DNA from: Haliscomenobacter sp.
Lineage (GTDB): Bacteria > Bacteroidota > Bacteroidia > Chitinophagales > Saprospiraceae
NCBI GenBank assembly: GCA_016713275.1
Contig: JADJPL010000001.1
Location: 741,001 to 805,000 of the forward strand
Reading direction: 5' to 3'
Length of the DNA stretch: 64,000 nt
This document shows, in pieces, positions 60,047 through 64,000 of the stretch. The notes beneath the pieces were generated by a model that saw nothing but the letters and a program-made list of their open reading frames with translations, was not told where the DNA came from and did no database searches. Every line of letters begins with the position of its first letter. Position 1 is the stretch's first letter. The position numbers and the translations under genes were made by a program.

Positions 60047-62594
60047 ATGAAAGGATACCATCTCAACCATCGGGGACAATCCGCCCGGCAAATCATAGAA
60101 TCCGCTCTTTCTTTCCTGCGCCAGGAACTAAAAGAACTTTTTTCCTGGCCTCCGAATTGGGCCAAATGGGCCGTGTACGGGTTCATTTCCGTCAAAGGAA
60201 TAGCTGTTTTTCTTCAAATTTTTGCCCTCCTGATCTATAACGGCGCCTTTGGGCCATTACCTACCAGAAAAGAGTTAAAAGATATCCGCAACAGCAACGC
60301 TTCCGAGGTCTATTCTGCTGATGGCGCTATTTTGGGCCGCTATTTTATCCAGAACCGGGTAAACGCCGATCTGGAAGAGATCCCGGCGAGCATGATCAAC
60401 GGGCTCATCGCCACCGAAGATGCCCGGTTTACCCAGCACCGGGGAATTGACTTGAGGGCCATGATACGGGTTCTGGTCAAATCCATTCTCCTTTCCCGCG
60501 AATCTTCCGGCGGGGGCAGTACGTTAAGCCAGCAACTGGCCAAGAACTTGTATCCCAGACAGAACTACGGCCGGTTCTCCATGATCGTCAATAAGTTCAA
60601 GGAGATGTTTACCGCCCGGCGGCTTGAAAAACTCTATACCAAGGAAGAACTGCTGGGGCTTTATCTGAATACCGTACCTTTTAGCGATAACATATACGGC
60701 GTCAAGGTGGCAGCGCACCGCTTTTTTGCCAAAGTCCCCCAAAATCTGAACGTGGAAGAAGCCGCCGTCCTGATCGGTATGCTGAAAGGCCCCAGCCTGT
60801 ATCATCCGGTAAAACACCCGGAACGCGCCCAGGATCGAAGAAACGTGGTACTCCGCCAAATGCAAAATACGGATACCTGACGCCGGAAGAAACCGATTCC
60901 CTGTGCGTCATCCCGATGAAGCTCACGTATTCTGTCGATAGCCATTCCGAGGGGCTAGCCACCTATTTCCGCGAACATTTGCGGCTGGAACTCGAAAAAA
61001 TCCTCCGGAATTATAAAAACCGGACGGCACGCCGTACAACCTCTACAGCGACGGGTTGAAAGTCTACACCACCCTCGATGCGCGCCTGCAACGGTATGCA
61101 GAACAGGCGGTTTTTGAACACATGCCTCAACTTCAGGCTGTCTTTAACCGGGAATGGCGCCGGGGGGACCCCTGGGGTAAGCCGGAAGTATTGCAAACGA
61201 TGGTCCGCAACACCCCCCGGTATAAGGAGTTGAAAGCAAGAGGAATGTCGGAAAAAGAGATCGCAAAGACCTTCAACGAACCCCGGCTCATGACGGTTTT
61301 CAGCTGGGAGGAAGGGATTAAGGAAGTGGAGATGAGCCCCCTGGATTCGGTCAAATACTACCTCCGCTTGCTCAACATGGGCTTTCTGGCCATGGATCCG
61401 TCTTCCGGAGCGATCAAGGCCTGGGTGGGAGGGATTGATTTTGCCCATATCCAGTACGATCACGTGAAATCCCGGCGTCAGGTGGGGTCTACCTTCAAGC
61501 CCATAGTGTATGCCCAAGCCCTGGAGGCGGGCATCGATCCTTGCCAGCTATTCCCAAACGAATTGCTGACGTACGAAGAATACGAAAACTGGACGCCGGA
61601 AAATGCCGATGGGCAATATGGGGGATATTACTCCATGGAGGGCGCCTTGACGCATTCCGTAAACACCGTTTCGGTTCAGTTGATCATGGAAACCGGCGTT
61701 GGACCGGTGCGCAACCTCGCGGAAAAGATGGGCATCGACGGCGCAATTCCCAAAGGGCCCTCTCTGGCACTGGGCACTGCAGAGGCGAGCTTGATGGAGA
61801 TGGTCCAGGTCTTCGGCACGATTGGAAACCGTGGGGTACGGCCGGAAATTCACTACCTCGACCGCATTGAGAGGGCGGATGGCGAAGTGCTGGTCCAATT
61901 CACCGCTCCATCGGCGAAGGTGCGCGCGCTTTCCCAGCAAACAGCCGATGAGATGATCCACATGCTTCGCAGCGTGGTCGAGGACGGCACCGCCAGCCGC
62001 CTGCGCTGGAGGTATGGCCTTTCCAATGTGGACTTGGCAGGAAAAACGGGCACTACCCAAAACCAGTCCGACGGCTGGTTTATTGGCATTACGCCTCGCC
62101 TGGTTGCCGGCGCTTGGGTCGGCGCCGAATCTCCGTCGGTGCATTTCCGCTCCCTGGCCAATGGGCAGGGCGCCAATACCGCGCTTCCGATTTTCGGCGG
62201 GTTTATGCGCCGGGTTTATAACGACCGGCGATACCAATCCTGGAAAAATGCCCGGTTTGCTCCTTTGCCCGACAGCGTCGCGGCAGCCATGGCTTGCCCT
62301 CCTTTTGTCCATCCGGACTCGACCGGCTACGATTCCCTTTTCCAGAATATGGGCGATATCCAGTTTTTCCAAATGCTTCAGGCCGAACTTAACGGCGAGG
62401 AACAGAAGGAATTCCCGGTGCGCCTTCGCCCTCAAAGGCCCAACGAGCCGGACAGCCTGTACCTCAACCGAATGATCCGGTTTAATGAACGGGTACAGGA
62501 CCGGGAGAAACGGAAAGAGGAGTGGAGCAAGATCCTTTTTGGAAAAAATGAGGAAGCACCTCCCAAAAAGAATAACGAACCAGAACGCAACTAA
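60047..62594 (+). pseudogene. PBP1A-type penicillin-binding protein, two frameshifts
   Basis: Three frames combine into a protein of about 848 residues. An N-terminal membrane helix (about 35-60) leads to the GT51 transglycosylase domain with IATEDARFTQHRGIDLRAM and the SGGGSTLSQQLAKNLYPRQN motif. The third frame carries the transpeptidase domain: the SxxK in QVGSTFKPIVYA, the SxN in THSVNTVSV and KTGTTQNQSDGWF. The breaks lie at an A run near 60864-60867 and a C pair at 61020-61021. One A and one C would restore MQKYGYLTPEETDS and NPDGTPYNLYSDGLKVYTT. The enzyme polymerises and crosslinks peptidoglycan. The lesions look like homopolymer sequencing errors. Confidence 0.9.
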
Positions 62595-62598
62595 CCGC

Positions 62599-63381
62599 CT
62601 ACGGGTTGAATTTTTTCCGGATAAACGCCAACGCCAGGGCGTTTGCTTCCTCAGCCGCTTTGCGGTTATATTTGGGACTGCTCGGATTGGCAAACGCATG
62701 AGCAGCATGGAATTGATGGGTCTCCACCTGCTTTCTTGTTATTTTGGCTAATGTGTCCAGCCGCCCGGCTAACTCGGGAGTAACCCATTTATCTTTCTTT
62801 CCAAAAATCCCAAGCACGTCTGCTTCCAACGGATTAAACTCTTCCACGTTTTGGTCTGCTACCCCGTAATACATGACGACGCCAAAGACCTGGTGATTGC
62901 CCAGCACCCCCATGCGAAGCGCCCAATTGCCGCCCAAACCCCATCCCATGGAGACATATTCGGCCTTGGGGCCCGCATAACCAAAAACGCCATTGACGAT
63001 CGCTTCCCCCCGGAATGTGGTAAGGCCAGCCTTTAAACGCCCGGCTTCTTTCTCGCTAGATGCCAGTTTCCCGCCGTACATGTCCGGCGCCAGTACATTG
63101 ACCTTTTGGCCGAGGCTGTCGTACAACCGCTCTGCCTCCTTTTTGATCTGATCGTTCAGGCCCCACCATTCGTGAAACAAAACCAGATACTTCGCAGAAG
63201 GATCGCTGGTAAGCATCGCATAGCCTTGACCTCCTTTGGAATCTGGGGTAGAGAACTGAATAACCTGCCCCCGAGGCACATACCGTTCGACTTCCTCACC
63301 GGAAGACGCTCCGTCTTTATGACAAGCAGTAAGGAAAAGCAATCCGGTGCAAAGGCCCCAGCAAAAACCTATTTTGTTCAT
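62599..63381 (-). CDS. dienelactone hydrolase-family lipoprotein with altered nucleophile
   Basis: A 260-residue protein from ATG 63381 (MNKIGFCWGLCTGLLFLTAC); ATG 63387 is the alternative. The lipobox is LFLTACHKD. The alpha/beta fold has LVLFHEWWGLNDQIKKEAER, LAPDMYGGKLASSE, LGIFGKKDKWVTPE (Asp) and FHAAHAFANPSSPKY (His). The nucleophile elbow, normally GWCFGG-like, reads MGWGLGGNW: the Cys or Ser position is Gly. One base (TGT to GGT) would account for this. It may be a non-catalytic binding protein, or a sequencing error. It converges with the PBP gene with a 4-bp gap. Confidence 0.82.
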   Translation of the reverse strand: MNKIGFCWGLCTGLLFLTACHKDGASSGEEVERYVPRGQVIQFSTPDSKGGQGYAMLTSDPSAKYLVLFHEWWGLNDQIKKEAERLYDSLGQKVNVLAPDMYGGKLASSEKEAGRLKAGLTTFRGEAIVNGVFGYAGPKAEYVSMGWGLGGNWALRMGVLGNHQVFGVVMYYGVADQNVEEFNPLEADVLGIFGKKDKWVTPELAGRLDTLAKITRKQVETHQFHAAHAFANPSSPKYNRKAAEEANALALAFIRKKFNP

Positions 63382-63496
63382 GACCACAAAATTTAGGACC
63401 CAAAATGCCAGAAAAAAAGCAAAATAAAGCGCTTTTGCCGGGAATGATTTTAAAGATGTGCAAAAGGCCCTAAATTTCGCTCAAATACCTACCGAT

Positions 63497-64000
63497 ATGC
63501 CAGCAACGCCTTTATCCCCAATGACGTTCGACCGCACCGGCTTGACCGATTCGCTTCTGGTCGGTCTTTACCGCGAATTGATTTTTCCCCGGATGATCGA
63601 AGAGAAGATGCTGATTTTGCTGCGGCAAGGGAGAATCAGCAAGTGGTTCTCAGGGATAGGGCAAGAGGGCATATCCGTTGGAGCGACCATGGCCCTGGAA
63701 CCAGATGAAATGGTATTCACCCTACATCGGAACCTGGGGGTATTCACCGCGCGCAAAATGCCTTTTGGCCGTTTGTTCGCCCAATGGCAGGGCAAAGCCG
63801 GTGGGTTTTCCAAGGGCAGGGAGCGTTCTTTCCACTTCGGATCGATGGAGCACCATATCGTGGGGATGATCTCCCACCTGGGCCCTCAGCTTGCTTTGGC
63901 CGATGGGGTTGGACTTGCGCATCAGTTGCGGCAGGAAAAAAAGATCGCCCTGGCCTTTTCCGGCGATGGCGGTACCAGCGAAGGCGATTTCCATGAGGCC
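63497..64000 (+). CDS. TPP-dependent dehydrogenase E1 component (alpha part), cut by window end
   Basis: 168 residues of an E1 alpha or fused E1 alpha-beta subunit of a branched-chain or related 2-oxoacid dehydrogenase complex are visible. Start ATG 63497 gives MPATPLSPMTFDRTGLTDS, then MIEEKMLILLRQGRISKWFS, GQEGISVGATMALEPDE, and LHRNLGVFTARKMPFGRL. The TPP/magnesium motif begins with FSGDGGTSEGDFHEA at the window edge. The GKAGGFSKGRERSFHFGS phosphorylation-loop region fits the E1 family. The reading frame continues past 64000. It is divergent from the DLH-family gene. An E3 (lpdA) is 47 kb away. Confidence 0.9.
   Translation, partial: MPATPLSPMTFDRTGLTDSLLVGLYRELIFPRMIEEKMLILLRQGRISKWFSGIGQEGISVGATMALEPDEMVFTLHRNLGVFTARKMPFGRLFAQWQGKAGGFSKGRERSFHFGSMEHHIVGMISHLGPQLALADGVGLAHQLRQEKKIALAFSGDGGTSEGDFHEA

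Noticed and set aside
61548..62708. 386-residue open frame opposite the PBP gene
   Set aside because: Antisense shadow over a transpeptidase domain with intact motifs.

Overview
The window looks like a chromosomal segment of a Bacteroidota bacterium, most likely of the Saprospiria (Lewinella/Haliscomenobacter-like) lineage; the phylum is well supported, the class is an inference. Supporting signs are type IX secretion sorting domains of both kinds (a gliding-motility C-terminal domain with SprB repeats, and two type A tails), DUF5686 and DUF3078 proteins, a Bacteroidetes-type long PurF homologue, RicT beside holB, and several copies of the Bacteroidota promoter core TAnnTTTG instead of obvious Shine-Dalgarno sites. 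No rRNA, tRNA, phage, CRISPR array or transposase gene was seen.

Layout. 1-12 kb: an MscS-like channel, a DUF3078 protein and DNA polymerase I (damaged), a subtilisin-like lipoprotein, LptC, and a 994-residue T9SS-exported protein. 12-20 kb: phospholipid (pssA), purine (purS) and rRNA methylation (rsmI) genes, a 0.7-kb non-coding block of nested palindromes, a class III aminotransferase, lpdA, ricT and holB. 20-29 kb: a QueD-like enzyme, a T9SS protein, then a three-gene minus-strand operon encoding an EAD11/iSTAND-like protein, a MoxR ATPase and a 1286-residue membrane protein with vWA-like, PKD and TPR regions. This operon resembles the MoxR-vWA ternary conflict systems and is the most interesting locus. 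A flippase follows. 29-45 kb: M42 peptidase, pterin dehydratase, methionine-type aminotransferase, PurF-like enzyme, DUF5686 protein, mutL, two rhomboid proteases, an EEP-family hydrolase, cysS and an S41 protease. 45-64 kb: a small membrane protein, a broken alpha/beta hydrolase, a CrtA-like oxygenase, a membrane class III cyclase, uvrB, a PL9-like lyase, an ACT protein, a Crp/Fnr regulator, a propeller-phosphoesterase, groES-groL, a PBP1A-type enzyme, a DLH-family lipoprotein and the start of a TPP-dependent E1 gene.

Five genes carry reading-frame lesions: polA (with about 60 codons missing), the EAD gene, the alpha/beta hydrolase, groL, and the PBP gene (two lesions). groL and the PBP gene are short by one base in a homopolymer and groL is normally essential, so draft-assembly error is the simplest explanation for most of them. 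The polA gap is larger and deserves separate checking.

Intergenic DNA is rich in repeats: a palindromic element of about 92 bp with TGTCTCAAAAG-type ends (two full copies, one enlarged copy, one half copy, plus a 534-bp relative), arrays of degenerate 7-bp units at four loci, and two other small palindromic repeat families.
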